Source: JAIXWP01 sp041391745 (GTDB taxonomy: Bacteria; Bacteroidota; Bacteroidia; Flavobacteriales_D; Sanyastnellaceae). Taken from it: a DNA stretch of 64,000 bases. The notes beneath the pieces are model-generated. The model was not told the DNA's origin, made no database searches, and saw only the letters and a list, made by a program, of their open reading frames with translations. Below are positions 9,539-18,378 of the stretch, piece by piece. Numbering within the stretch: the stretch's first letter is position 1; the number at the start of each line of letters is the position of its first letter. Location: positions 128,429 through 192,428 of the forward strand of contig JAWKNK010000005.1 of the NCBI GenBank assembly GCA_041391745.1. The letters are read 5' to 3'. Made by a program: the position numbers and the translations under genes.

Positions 9539-11566
9539 CTACTGTTTCGGAACGTAGTTAGTATCAATAATTCTGAACACCGTTCGACGATTCAACAAGT
9601 GTGCTGCTTCCTGACGGTCTGCAGGCAATTTGTTGATGTATGCCTCAGTCAACTTCGTTCCAGCAGGAATACCAGCTTGATCTGTTGCAAGTGTGCGAGG
9701 TTCTGACTCCCCTTTTCCAACCGCTTTCAAGCGACCTGGATCGATTCCTTTTCCTACTAGGTAATCCACACATGTTTTAGCACGACGCTGAGACAAATCC
9801 AAGTTTGCAGCATCTGTACCACGAGCATCTGTGTGTGCTTCCAATTGAATAGCCAACTTCGGGTTTCTAGTTAGAAGGTCATAGAGATAATTCAATGAGT
9901 CAGCAGAGTTGATAGTCTCATCAATCAACAATTCAGCCTTATTGAAAGGATAAAGTACCAATGGCATAGGATATTCCTTCTCTGTTTCAATTGGAATCAT
10001 GAAGTATTCCTTTGCAAACTTCGTAGAAGTTTTGATGTTCACTGTAGAGAAGTTATCACCTGTACCGATGAAGTTGTCCTTAGATACAGTGATATCATAT
10101 GTTGTGTTTGGTTGGATTTGAGTTTTGTCCAACGCAAAACCACCATTACCATCTGTTTTCAACTTGAAGTTGTCTCCGTTTGAACCGATAACTGTAACAT
10201 CAGCATCAGCGATCGCTGTGCCTGTTTTTTCATCATAAACATTCGCTACGAGCTCGAATTCAAGAGGAGGCTCAGTGAAGTAGTAGATATCATCTAAACC
10301 TTTACCACCTGGGCGGCTTGAAGTGAAGAAACCACTGAAGTCACTCTTATCATTCTTTTCTTCAAGTACAAGACCGAAATCATCTGAAGAAGAGTTGATT
10401 GGATATTCTAAAGCCTTAGGTGCACCAAAAGTCATATCGCCAGTCTTTTCTGCTTTGAAAATATCCAAACCACCAAGACCACCACGACCATTAGAAGCGA
10501 AGTACAATGTACCGTCTGCAGCAACATAAGGGAACATATCGTCACCTGCACTGTTCACGGCAGCCAAGTTTACAGGCTTACCGAAAGTGTCGTTTTTCTT
10601 GTCGTAGGTAACATACCAAATATCCTTACCACCTTTTCCACCTGGCATATCCGAAGAGAAAAGAAGGAATTTCTCATCAGGAGTCAACCATGGGTGACCA
10701 ACACGTGAGCTATCATCCACAGTTCTGTCGATAAGGTTCAAGTTTGTTGGTTCTCCGAATCCTTTTCCTGAGCGCTTAGCTTGCATGATATCACATGCAA
10801 AACGGAATTTGTTGTCATACTTACAATAAGTATAGAACATCACATCAAACTTGCTATTGAAGCAAGCCACCCCTTCGTGACTTGGAGTGTTTACAGTATT
10901 ATTCAAAGGTGTTGGAGTACCCCACTTTCCTTTTTTGTCTCTTTCAGCTACAAAAAGGTCCATGAAATCTTCACCTGTCTTTGGATCTGTTTCTGTACCC
11001 ATTGCTTCTTTTCTAGAAGATGAGAAAACAAATTCATCACCTTTCTTAGAAGAGTAAACCAATGAATAGTCGAATGAAGGAGTATTAAGTTCAGCAAGGT
11101 TTTCAACGATTACCTTTGGCTTTCCAATCTTAAGCTTAGAAGCCTCTTCGCAAGATTGAATGCGAGCCTTAGCCTTTGACTTTTCACCACCTTTCTCTTG
11201 GTACTTGTTGAACTGAGAAATAGCTTCTTCAAACTTTCCTTGTTCTTGCAAAACGATACCGTAGTTGTAATAAACTTCAGCATCTGTCTTGTAGTACTGA
11301 GCAGTAATAGCTTTGCTATACCATTCTTCTGATTGGTTGAATAGAGTTGAAAGTCTGTAACATTCTCCGATTTGGTAGAAGATTCGTCCTTTCTCAGTAA
11401 GGTCTTTTACACTTACTTCAGCCACTTTATAAAGTCTGGCAGCTTCAGTGTATCCTCCGGTAGCAAATTCATCGTCCGCCTTTTTTGTAGCTTTAGACTG
11501 AGCAACAGCCACATTTGATACAAATAGGGAAACGGCGATAATCAAGAGCAAACGCGTGATTTTCAT
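9539..11566 (-). CDS. PorE-like outer-membrane lipid/peptidoglycan-linked protein (TPR, WD40-like propeller, CRD, OmpA)
   Basis: A signal peptide (MKITRLLLI... to VAQS) leads into, in order: TPR-like helices (about 25-150), a WD40/PD40 beta-propeller with repeated FxFSSxR / GGxDIW signatures (about 170-430), a carboxypeptidase-regulatory-like domain (about 435-520), and a C-terminal OmpA peptidoglycan-binding domain (EAHTDARGTDAANLDLSQRRA). This four-part order is that of PorE, a T9SS-associated protein of Porphyromonas gingivalis that ties the machinery to peptidoglycan. Close paralogues with other roles exist, so PorE identity is an inference. I prefer the ATG at 11566 over 11584 because the signal peptide then begins with Met-Lys. 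A strong terminator follows. Confidence 0.82.
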   Translation of the reverse strand: MKITRLLLIIAVSLFVSNVAVAQSKATKKADDEFATGGYTEAARLYKVAEVSVKDLTEKGRIFYQIGECYRLSTLFNQSEEWYSKAITAQYYKTDAEVYYNYGIVLQEQGKFEEAISQFNKYQEKGGEKSKAKARIQSCEEASKLKIGKPKVIVENLAELNTPSFDYSLVYSSKKGDEFVFSSSRKEAMGTETDPKTGEDFMDLFVAERDKKGKWGTPTPLNNTVNTPSHEGVACFNSKFDVMFYTYCKYDNKFRFACDIMQAKRSGKGFGEPTNLNLIDRTVDDSSRVGHPWLTPDEKFLLFSSDMPGGKGGKDIWYVTYDKKNDTFGKPVNLAAVNSAGDDMFPYVAADGTLYFASNGRGGLGGLDIFKAEKTGDMTFGAPKALEYPINSSSDDFGLVLEEKNDKSDFSGFFTSSRPGGKGLDDIYYFTEPPLEFELVANVYDEKTGTAIADADVTVIGSNGDNFKLKTDGNGGFALDKTQIQPNTTYDITVSKDNFIGTGDNFSTVNIKTSTKFAKEYFMIPIETEKEYPMPLVLYPFNKAELLIDETINSADSLNYLYDLLTRNPKLAIQLEAHTDARGTDAANLDLSQRRAKTCVDYLVGKGIDPGRLKAVGKGESEPRTLATDQAGIPAGTKLTEAYINKLPADRQEAAHLLNRRTVFRIIDTNYVPKQ

Positions 11567-11726
11567 AAGGTTTTGTTTTGACATGCGATTTTTGGTGCCG
11601 ACGAAAATAATGAAGATTCAATTTCAAAGTATAATTTTTACCAGCCTTTTGTGCTTTTATACTGAAAATCAATGCCTTTTACTTCCCCGCAGCAAGGTTA
11701 AAATGGTTATCGGTGCGTAAATATAA

Positions 11727-11763
11727 AAAAGAGACCTTTCGATTCTACAAAAGGCCTCTTTTT
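11727..11763 (-). terminator. Terminator downstream of glutamine synthetase
   Basis: Imperfect inverted repeat (AAAAGAGACCTTT with AAAGGCCTCTTTT, one mismatch) flanked by A- and T-rich runs on both sides, so it could work in either direction. Only the minus-strand glnN reads into it. Confidence 0.8.
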
Positions 11764-11796
11764 ATTGATTTTTTTTTACTGAATATGAGAATGCTA

Positions 11797-13983
11797 CTAT
11801 CTCGTGAATAGGATTTCTCTCATTTTTGGCAATGGCCAGCTTTCATCTTCCACGATTTTCTCGAGCAAGTCCGCGTGATCTCTCACTGAATCCATTGCTG
11901 GTTTTACCTTAGCGCTATAAGCCTCAGCCTTTTTACCTGTATCCAACTTCTCTGCTTTATCTGCCTCAAGGTTCATTTTGTCGATGGCAGCTTTCATAGC
12001 ATTGATATGTTCACTGATACTCTTAACAAGCTCGATTTGAGTCTTTGCAGCCGATTTTCCTGCAGCAACACCCAAAACTTCTTGTAATCCTATCACGTTT
12101 TCAATCAATTTACTTTGATATCCGATAGCAGCCGGAAGAATATGGTTGATCGCCAAGTCATTAGTAACCATGGCCTCAATTTCTCTTCTGCGAACATAGT
12201 TTTCCAATTCAATTTCGTAACGGGCATGAACCTCTTCTGGAGTCAATACATTTAAGGTATCAAACATTTTCTGAATGTCCTTGCTTTCCCAAACTTTCAG
12301 CGCTTTTGGAGTGTCAGACATGTTGCTCAACCCTCTTTTTGCCGCTTCCTTCACCCATTCAGCTCCGTATCCATTTCCTTCAAAACGGATTTTCTTGCTC
12401 TGTTTAATTAGACGTTGAAGTTCTTTCAAGATCGCTTCGTCCTTATCATCACCTTTGGCAATACGTGCATCCACATCAATTTTGAATTGATTCAATCTGT
12501 GAGCAACGATCGTATTCAATACAATCATAGCATTTGCGCAGTTCGCTGAAGAACCTACAGCACGGAATTCGAATTTGTTTCCTGTGAACGCAAATGGAGA
12601 TGTTCTGTTTCTATCTGTATTATCCAAAAGAACTTGTGGAAGCTTACCGATATTCAGTTTCAACTCCGTTTTATCTTCTGGTGTCATTTTTCCTGCTTTG
12701 ATGTTCTTCTCAAGGCTATCAAGCATTTCCGATAATTGATCGCCTAGGAAGACAGACATAATAGCTGGTGGAGCTTCGTTGGCACCAAGACGGTGATCGT
12801 TTCCGACTGTAGCAATTGAAGCGCGAAGAATGTCAGCGTTTTCATTGATTGCAGCAACCGAGTTCACCAAGAAGGTCAAAAACTGCATATTAGACTTCGG
12901 ATTTCTACCTGGCTTCAAAAGGTTCACCCCAGTATTGGTACTCAATGACCAGTTGTTGTGCTTTCCACTACCATTGATTCCTTCGAAAGGTTTTTCATGT
13001 AACAACACTCTGAAGTTGTGTTTGCGAGCCGTTTTCTCCAAAATATCCATTACCAACTGATTGTGGTCGTTGGCAAGATTGGCTTCTTCAAACATCGGAG
13101 CCAATTCAAATTGGTTTGGCGCAACTTCGTTGTGACGTGTTGTAACAGGAATGCCTAATAAGTGAGCTTCTCTTTCAAAATCTTTCATGAAGCTCATTGC
13201 TCTTTCAGGAATAGAACCGAAGTAATGATCTTCCAACTGTTGGCCCTTTGCAGGACGAGCGCCGAAAAGTGCTCTACCCGTCATCGCGATATCTGGACGT
13301 GCATTATATAATGCAGAATCAATCAAAAAATATTCTTGTTCCCAACCCAAGGTGGTTTGAACCTTATTGACATCCTTATCGAAATATTGCGCTACTGCAG
13401 TTGCTGCAAGATCAACCGCGTGAAGTGCTTTCATCAAAGGCATTTTGTAATCGAGTGCATGCCCAGTATAAGAGATGAAAATAGTTGGAATACACAAAGT
13501 AGAACCAACTAAGAAAGCTGGTGAAGAAGGATCCCATAGGGTGTAGCCTCTTGCTTCAAATGTATTTCTGATACCACCATTCGGGAAGGAAGAAGCATCT
13601 GGTTCTTGTTGAACGAGCATTGAACCATCGAACTTCTCGATTGCTCTACCATCTCCAATAGGTTTAAAAAATGAGTCGTGCTTCTCTGCAGTCGCTCCAG
13701 TAAGCGGTTGGAACCAGTGCGTATAGTGAGTTGCACCTTTTTGAATAGACCATTCTTTCATCGCAGCAGCCACGTGATCTGCCGTTTGTCTGTCGATACG
13801 TGCACCTCTTTCGATACAATCCATCAACTTGTCGTATGCATCATCAGTGAGGTATTCGCGCATTTTGAAGTATGCGAATACATTGTCTCCGAAATAATCA
13901 GAAACACGCTTGCCTGCAGATTTCACTTCTTCTGGCTGACGGTAAGTGAGCTCAGAAAGTGCTTGAAAACGATTGGTACTCAT
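11797..13983 (-). CDS. glnN: Type III glutamine synthetase
   Basis: Condenses glutamate and ammonium to glutamine with ATP. The 728-residue length and the N-terminal signature MSTNRFQALSELTYR identify GSIII, the large hexamer-of-dimers type typical of Bacteroidota, as opposed to the ~470-residue GSI. Catalytic-core motifs visible include NGSGKHNNWSLST (glutamate/ATP loop, about 335-350) and ANEAPPAIMS (about 400-410), plus NRTSPFAFTGNKFEFRA (about 460-475). It is a single-gene unit with a terminator downstream. The upstream region has a -7 element embedded in a 14-nt palindrome. Confidence 0.95.
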   Translation of the reverse strand: MSTNRFQALSELTYRQPEEVKSAGKRVSDYFGDNVFAYFKMREYLTDDAYDKLMDCIERGARIDRQTADHVAAAMKEWSIQKGATHYTHWFQPLTGATAEKHDSFFKPIGDGRAIEKFDGSMLVQQEPDASSFPNGGIRNTFEARGYTLWDPSSPAFLVGSTLCIPTIFISYTGHALDYKMPLMKALHAVDLAATAVAQYFDKDVNKVQTTLGWEQEYFLIDSALYNARPDIAMTGRALFGARPAKGQQLEDHYFGSIPERAMSFMKDFEREAHLLGIPVTTRHNEVAPNQFELAPMFEEANLANDHNQLVMDILEKTARKHNFRVLLHEKPFEGINGSGKHNNWSLSTNTGVNLLKPGRNPKSNMQFLTFLVNSVAAINENADILRASIATVGNDHRLGANEAPPAIMSVFLGDQLSEMLDSLEKNIKAGKMTPEDKTELKLNIGKLPQVLLDNTDRNRTSPFAFTGNKFEFRAVGSSANCANAMIVLNTIVAHRLNQFKIDVDARIAKGDDKDEAILKELQRLIKQSKKIRFEGNGYGAEWVKEAAKRGLSNMSDTPKALKVWESKDIQKMFDTLNVLTPEEVHARYEIELENYVRRREIEAMVTNDLAINHILPAAIGYQSKLIENVIGLQEVLGVAAGKSAAKTQIELVKSISEHINAMKAAIDKMNLEADKAEKLDTGKKAEAYSAKVKPAMDSVRDHADLLEKIVEDESWPLPKMREILFTR

Positions 13984-14003
13984 TTTTTAGGGGTTATTTT
14001 CCG

Positions 14004-14018
14004 CAAAAGTATACTTTT
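14004..14018 (-). promoter_or_regulatory. glnN -7 element inside a 14-nt perfect palindrome
   Basis: On the minus strand TACTTTTG (14004-14011) fits TAnnTTTG, 21 nt before the glnN ATG. It overlaps the perfect palindrome AAAAGTATACTTTT (14005-14018), which could be an operator or simply a symmetric promoter element. Confidence 0.5.
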
Positions 14019-14087
14019 CGCGTCGACACCCCCTCATTTTTATACCTGATTGTTCAAAAAATGCACTTTTTTAACTTTTACCCCCTC

Positions 14088-14281
14088 GAAAATAGATTCT
14101 CACGGCACCGCCCTTCGCTATCATTTCTTTTCATGCTTCGCATTCAAGAAACTAACGCTCAGGGGACCTGGATTTCGTAAAGGAAGGCTAATAGCAGGGC
14201 TCTCGAGCGTAGCGCCAGTGAAGCGAGAGGCTTTGCTGTGTGAAAGTGGTTTAGCGTATCGAGAATTGAGAATCGATTTTC
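14088..14281. repeat. 194-bp intergenic element bounded by 15-bp inverted repeats, with an internal long hairpin
   Basis: Left arm GAAAATAGATTCTCA (14088-14102) and right arm TGAGAATCGATTTTC (14267-14281) are inverted repeats with one mismatch. Inside, AGCAGGGCTCTCG (14193-14205) pairs with CGAGAGGCTTTGCT (14224-14237) into a 13-bp stem with one bulged G and two G-T pairs. The stem sequence recurs in the tandem repeats before tgt. The rest of the gap 13984-14343 shows no convincing gene; short frames across it have no recognisable protein. It could be a small non-autonomous element, a REP-like sequence or a structured RNA. Confidence 0.6.
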
Positions 14282-14343
14282 AGTCGTACAATTTTTTAAA
14301 ACAACTGTTGTTTACCGAGTCATAACCCGCAAATAATTATTAA

Positions 14344-15897
14344 ATGAAACCAAAAATTATCTTCTTAGGAGGCCTACTTTTCTATTGCCTCAACTCTTTC
14401 GCTACACAAGTAGACATCACAGTACACTTCGCAAAAGATTCTTACGAAATTGATGCCGCCACCCAAAAAACCATTGAAACCTGGGCTTCCACACACTTCC
14501 AACATCGACGAAACAAAGTTTACCTTCGAGGACACACCGATCAAGACGCAGAAAATGATTACAACATTACACTTTCAAAAAACAGAAATAACGCAGTAAA
14601 AGCACTGCTGGAAAGCAGAGGTTTTACCAATATCGAACAACAGCATTTTGGTGAAGATAGGCTTATCTGCGATAGCCCAGACGAAACTTGCAAGTGCCAA
14701 AACAGAAGGGTAGAAATTGTTCTGATCGATGATGCTTATGAGTTGTGGGAAGAGGAAAGTATTCTCCCTAAAAAAAACGTTACACGTTTAGACTTGACTA
14801 AAGACCAAATTATTGCACTTCCTGGAGGTACCATTATTCATTTTTATAAAAACAGTATCGTCAACGCTCAAGGTGAAGTTGTAACGAATCCTATTGTTGA
14901 AACGCGAGAACTATATACTATTAATGAGAGCATTTTGGGGAATGTAACCACAGAGTGTGCAGGCGACTTGCTACAAAGTGGCGGAATGATTGAGGTACGC
15001 GCTTATTCAGGTTCGGAAGAACTACAAATCGCTCCAGGAACTTCGTTTGAAGTTGCTTTTAAAAATAATAGCCAAGAGCAAGAAGACATGCAGCCATTCT
15101 ATGGAAAGGTTGTAAATGGTAAGATGACTTGGCAAACTGAAAAGCAACAAGGAATAAACAAGCGCGCTTCACTTATTAAATCAAATCTCAAAAATTCGGA
15201 TCGAGAGGTAATCACACAAAATGGCAACTTAATTTTTTTCCCTAAGAAAATGGGAAGCCATGTTATTCTCAAAAATGAATCCAACAAAAAATATCTTGAA
15301 GATTTAATGCGCAGGCCAGCAGACAAAATATATTATGCAGATTTGGTTTATCTTGGGATATTGGCAAAAGAAAGTGAGCCTGAGGTTAAGGAAGAAATTA
15401 AAAGACGTGCAGAAGAAAATTACCAACTTCTGGATGCAAAGGGAAATGATATGATCTCATATGTATTAACCGAAATCGATCTCAATTTTATCCAAAGACA
15501 AGCCATGGCTACGGACTCTTTAAGAGAGTTAATGCAAACTCCAATGGAACTTGTAAAGTTTGGTTGGATCAATTGTGATCGATTCATGAACTCAAAGGAA
15601 GACCTTGTGAACAACAAATGCATTGTCAATTCTGAAATTCAGTTTACTTCTATGTTAATGATTCCTGAGACATTCTCCTTGATGAGCTCCTATTCAGAGC
15701 AAAACGAATTCACATTTAGCAATATCCCCCTTCGTTATGCGAAAACAGTAATATGCACGCACAAATTAGATGACGGAACGATTCTGTTTGGTTATGCTCA
15801 ATTTCCTGAAAATTCCATCTACGTTGAAATAGATGAATTCGAAACATTGACAAGTCAAGAATTCGAGGAAAAAATAAAATATCTCGCTTCACTTTAA
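14344..15897 (+). CDS. Secreted protein with N-terminal OmpA-like domain and unknown C-terminal region
   Basis: Signal peptide MKPKIIFLGGLLFYCLNSFA, then an OmpA-like peptidoglycan-binding domain at about residues 25-130 (YLRGHTDQDAENDYNITLSKNRNNAVKALL, ending CKCQNRRVEIVLI). The remaining ~385 residues do not resemble a family I know; they contain an all-beta stretch around 150-260 and a helix-rich part around 310-400. OmpA domains are normally C-terminal in this phylum, so the order here is reversed. Probably a periplasmic or outer-membrane protein bound to peptidoglycan. It is a single gene followed by a strong terminator. Confidence 0.75.
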   Translation: MKPKIIFLGGLLFYCLNSFATQVDITVHFAKDSYEIDAATQKTIETWASTHFQHRRNKVYLRGHTDQDAENDYNITLSKNRNNAVKALLESRGFTNIEQQHFGEDRLICDSPDETCKCQNRRVEIVLIDDAYELWEEESILPKKNVTRLDLTKDQIIALPGGTIIHFYKNSIVNAQGEVVTNPIVETRELYTINESILGNVTTECAGDLLQSGGMIEVRAYSGSEELQIAPGTSFEVAFKNNSQEQEDMQPFYGKVVNGKMTWQTEKQQGINKRASLIKSNLKNSDREVITQNGNLIFFPKKMGSHVILKNESNKKYLEDLMRRPADKIYYADLVYLGILAKESEPEVKEEIKRRAEENYQLLDAKGNDMISYVLTEIDLNFIQRQAMATDSLRELMQTPMELVKFGWINCDRFMNSKEDLVNNKCIVNSEIQFTSMLMIPETFSLMSSYSEQNEFTFSNIPLRYAKTVICTHKLDDGTILFGYAQFPENSIYVEIDEFETLTSQEFEEKIKYLASL

Positions 15898-15900
15898 ACT

Positions 15901-15925
15901 AAAAGCCCCACGATGTGGGGCTTTT
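15901..15925 (+). terminator. Rho-independent terminator after the OmpA-like gene
   Basis: Perfect 11-bp stem (AAAAGCCCCAC / GTGGGGCTTTT), 3-nt loop and a T8 tract, starting 4 nt after the stop. The convergent nhaA gene stops at 15928, so the two genes share the site. Confidence 0.92.
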
Positions 15926-15927
15926 TT

Positions 15928-17067
15928 TTATGTCGTTTCAATTTTTTCCGAACGAAGAATCATAAACCCAATGGCACCAGCCACTAGTGAGCAAAGGAAA
16001 ATAACCAATTTCGAAGTATTGATAATTTCATTTTCTGAAAAGGCCAACAGTGTGATAAAAATGGACATGGTAAATCCAATCCCTCCTAAAAACCCAACGC
16101 CCAACACCTTTCTCCAGTTGATATCCGATGGCAATTGTGCCCAGCCTGCTTTACTAGAAATAAAAGTGAAAAGAAAAATTCCGATGGGTTTGCCCAATAA
16201 TAAACCACATGCAATTCCCCAAGCGAAAGGTTCTGAAAATCCTCCCAGAACATTAGAGTCTACAATGATTGCTGTATTTGCCAAAGCAAAAATGGGTAGC
16301 ACTACAAAAGCAACGGGTTTGTGCAAAAAGTGCTGAAGTATATACGAAGTAGAATTCTCTCCCCCATCGCCAAATGGAATGGCAAAGGCTAATAATACAC
16401 CTGTAATAGTAGCATGCACACCTGACTGTAGCATGAAATACCACATTACAATTCCTCCGATGATGTATGGAATGAGATTTCGAACCTTGAGTCGATTTAA
16501 AATAAGTAGTACAGCAAACACTGCAAGTGAAATCAAAAGCTTTGACCAAAAAATAGTGCTTGTGTAAAAGAATGCGATGATAAGAATCGCTCCCAAATCA
16601 TCGATTACTGCCAATGCTGTGAGAAAAACTTTTACCGATACAGGCACTCTTTTACCCAGCAGCGCTATCACAGCTAAGGCAAATGCAATGTCCGTTGCCA
16701 TCGGAATGCCTGCTCCATTTTGAGTTGGACTTTCCCAATTCAAAGCCAAATAAATTCCTGCAGGAACCACAATTCCTCCTATTGCGCCAAAAATGGGAAG
16801 TAGCGCATCTTTAATATTCGACAACTCTCCTTTGTATATCTCACGTTCGAGCTCGAGACCTATCAATAAAAAGAATATGGCCATTAGCCCATCATTGATC
16901 CATTGAGCAATGGTGTGATCTGCAAATGAAATATTCCAAAAGTCGATATAAGTTGTGGCAAAGGAAGTATTAGCTAGTGAAATCGATATAATGGTGCAAA
17001 CCAACAGAACAATACCTCCTGCTTTCTCACTATTGAAAAACTCATTAAATAATTTCGTTGCGATCAT
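15928..17067 (-). CDS. nhaA: Na+/H+ antiporter NhaA
   Basis: A 379-residue inner-membrane antiporter with about 12 helices that exports Na+ in exchange for H+ and supports pH and salt tolerance. The essential aspartates are present: Asp126 in ATDIAFA (E. coli Asp133) and the pair Asp156-Asp157 in ALAVIDDLGAIL (E. coli Asp163-Asp164). Start is ATG at 17067 (MIATKLFNEFFNSEKAGGIVLL), matching the usual N-terminus. Transcribed alone, divergently from the nitroreductase gene. Confidence 0.95.
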   Translation of the reverse strand: MIATKLFNEFFNSEKAGGIVLLVCTIISISLANTSFATTYIDFWNISFADHTIAQWINDGLMAIFFLLIGLELEREIYKGELSNIKDALLPIFGAIGGIVVPAGIYLALNWESPTQNGAGIPMATDIAFALAVIALLGKRVPVSVKVFLTALAVIDDLGAILIIAFFYTSTIFWSKLLISLAVFAVLLILNRLKVRNLIPYIIGGIVMWYFMLQSGVHATITGVLLAFAIPFGDGGENSTSYILQHFLHKPVAFVVLPIFALANTAIIVDSNVLGGFSEPFAWGIACGLLLGKPIGIFLFTFISSKAGWAQLPSDINWRKVLGVGFLGGIGFTMSIFITLLAFSENEIINTSKLVIFLCSLVAGAIGFMILRSEKIETT

Positions 17068-17145
17068 TGCTTTTCTCCCGTTTCTAATGAGGTCCGAAGA
17101 TAGCTATTTCTATTTTTTAAACATTTCCATTTTCACCTTGTTATC

Positions 17146-17153
17146 TAGCTTTG
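17146..17153 (+). promoter_or_regulatory. -7 element of the nitroreductase gene
   Basis: TAGCTTTG fits TAnnTTTG and lies 19 nt before the ATG at 17173. A TTG exists only 7 nt upstream, so no proper -33 element is seen. Confidence 0.4.
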
Positions 17154-17172
17154 CAGTCCAATTTAAAAATAT

Positions 17173-17778
17173 ATGTCAACGAGTTTTATAGAGCTCTCAA
17201 AGGAGCGTTATAGTACAAAGAAGTACAAGGATAGTGAGGTGGTTTCAAGCGAGCACATTGCGGAGTTGAAAGAGATCTTGCGCATGACTCCGTCGTCTAT
17301 TAATAGTCAACCTTGGAAATTCACTTTTGTATCTAATTCAGAAATCAAGAGCCAATTGGCTAAAGTCTCATTTTTCAACGAGCAAAAAATAAATGAAGCA
17401 AGTCATTTAGTTGTTTTTAGTGTTGTAGATGACCTAGATGTATTCGAGGCGCAAATACAGAAGCACTTGCCTGCCGGCGCAGTTGGATATTATCAGCAAT
17501 TTCTAAAGCCGAAAGATCAAAAAGAAATCAAGAGTTGGCTCGAGCATCAGCTCTACATCTCATTGGGATTTTTTCTCTCAGCTTGCGCTACAATGGGAAT
17601 TGACTCCACACCAATGGAAGGCATTCAATCGGAAGCATACGCGAGTATCTTAAAGCAAGACGGATATAAACCTTTGTTTGCCGTGTCGATTGGTTACGGT
17701 CACCCAGAGGACCCCAATCATCCAACGAAGCGCCCAAAGTCGCGCATCCCGATGGACGAAGTGGTGGTGGAGATTTAA
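17173..17778 (+). CDS. Nitroreductase family NAD(P)H-dependent flavin oxidoreductase
   Basis: A 201-residue FMN-dependent oxidoreductase of the NfsB/YfkO group. The N-terminal YSTKKYKDSEV and the MTPSSINSQPWKF motif (about residues 37-49) contact FMN phosphate, and GIDSTPMEGIQ (about 140-150) lies near the isoalloxazine ring. Such enzymes reduce nitroaromatics, quinones or other flavin substrates as dimers; the native substrate is unknown. It is monocistronic, with its own -7 element and terminator. Confidence 0.88.
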   Translation: MSTSFIELSKERYSTKKYKDSEVVSSEHIAELKEILRMTPSSINSQPWKFTFVSNSEIKSQLAKVSFFNEQKINEASHLVVFSVVDDLDVFEAQIQKHLPAGAVGYYQQFLKPKDQKEIKSWLEHQLYISLGFFLSACATMGIDSTPMEGIQSEAYASILKQDGYKPLFAVSIGYGHPEDPNHPTKRPKSRIPMDEVVVEI

Positions 17779-17784
17779 GAAATA

Positions 17785-17810
17785 AAAAAGGCTGCTTTCG
17801 CAGCCTTTTT
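17785..17810 (+). terminator. Terminator after the nitroreductase gene
   Basis: AAAAAGGCTGC / GCAGCCTTTTT, 11-bp stem with a TTTC loop and T-rich tail. A-rich flank on the other side may also stop hsp20 transcripts from the minus strand. Confidence 0.9.
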
Positions 17811-17846
17811 CTTTAACCAATAACCAAAACCTTTTACTAAACAACC

Positions 17847-18272
17847 TTATAACACCTCAATCTTTTTCACTAAATCTTGTTTTACCACTTCACGTTTTGG
17901 AAGGTCAATTACCAATACACCGTTGTCGTAACTCGCCTTAATCCCCTCCGTATTGATGTTTTCGGGAAGTCGAAAAGCTCTTTGGAAGCTTTGGAATGAG
18001 AATTCCTTCTTCGTGTACTTCTCTCCTTCATTTTTAATTTCTTCTTGGTGTTCTGCCGAAACCACGAAATTCTTTTCTTTCACTTCTAATTTGAAGTCCG
18101 ACTTTTTCCAACCAGGAACAAGCAATTCAATCACGAATTTTTGTTCTGATTCTTTGATGTTCGTTGCAGGAACATTTCTGTTTGTTGTGTGAAAGAAATC
18201 TTTTACAAAAGCATCGTCAAAAAATGTGTTGAATGATGCTGGATGAAAACCTTTGTGCTTTGTTAAATACAT
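17847..18272 (-). CDS. Small heat shock protein (Hsp20/alpha-crystallin family)
   Basis: A 141-residue ATP-independent holdase chaperone. The alpha-crystallin domain spans about residues 38-135: it shows the VPGWKKSDFKLEVKEKNFVVSAE strand pattern, the FQRAFRLPENIN motif and the terminal YDNGVLVIDLPK consensus. A C-terminal IxI-type anchor appears as KKIEVL. The leader contains an inverted repeat (18293-18312) that may control expression. Confidence 0.93.
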   Translation of the reverse strand: MYLTKHKGFHPASFNTFFDDAFVKDFFHTTNRNVPATNIKESEQKFVIELLVPGWKKSDFKLEVKEKNFVVSAEHQEEIKNEGEKYTKKEFSFQSFQRAFRLPENINTEGIKASYDNGVLVIDLPKREVVKQDLVKKIEVL

Positions 18273-18292
18273 GACTTTAAATTTTTATTGTT

Positions 18293-18312
18293 GTTGACTC
18301 CTGCTAGTCAAC
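18293..18312 (-). promoter_or_regulatory. Inverted repeat in the hsp20 leader/promoter region
   Basis: GTTGACT-CCTGCT-AGTCAAC, a perfect 7-bp inverted repeat with a 6-nt spacer, 20 nt upstream of the hsp20 ATG on the minus strand. Its place suggests an operator or a leader hairpin. It is not the CIRCE sequence. Confidence 0.45.
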
Positions 18313-18378
18313 TCTCATACCAAACCAACAAAAGAGACAAAAAGTCATTTTTTCAAAACAAAGACAGACAAAAAGACA

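Noticed and set aside
13678..14325. Plus-strand frames over the glnN start and the intergenic region
   Set aside because: No homology, no promoter, and they run through the inverted-repeat element.
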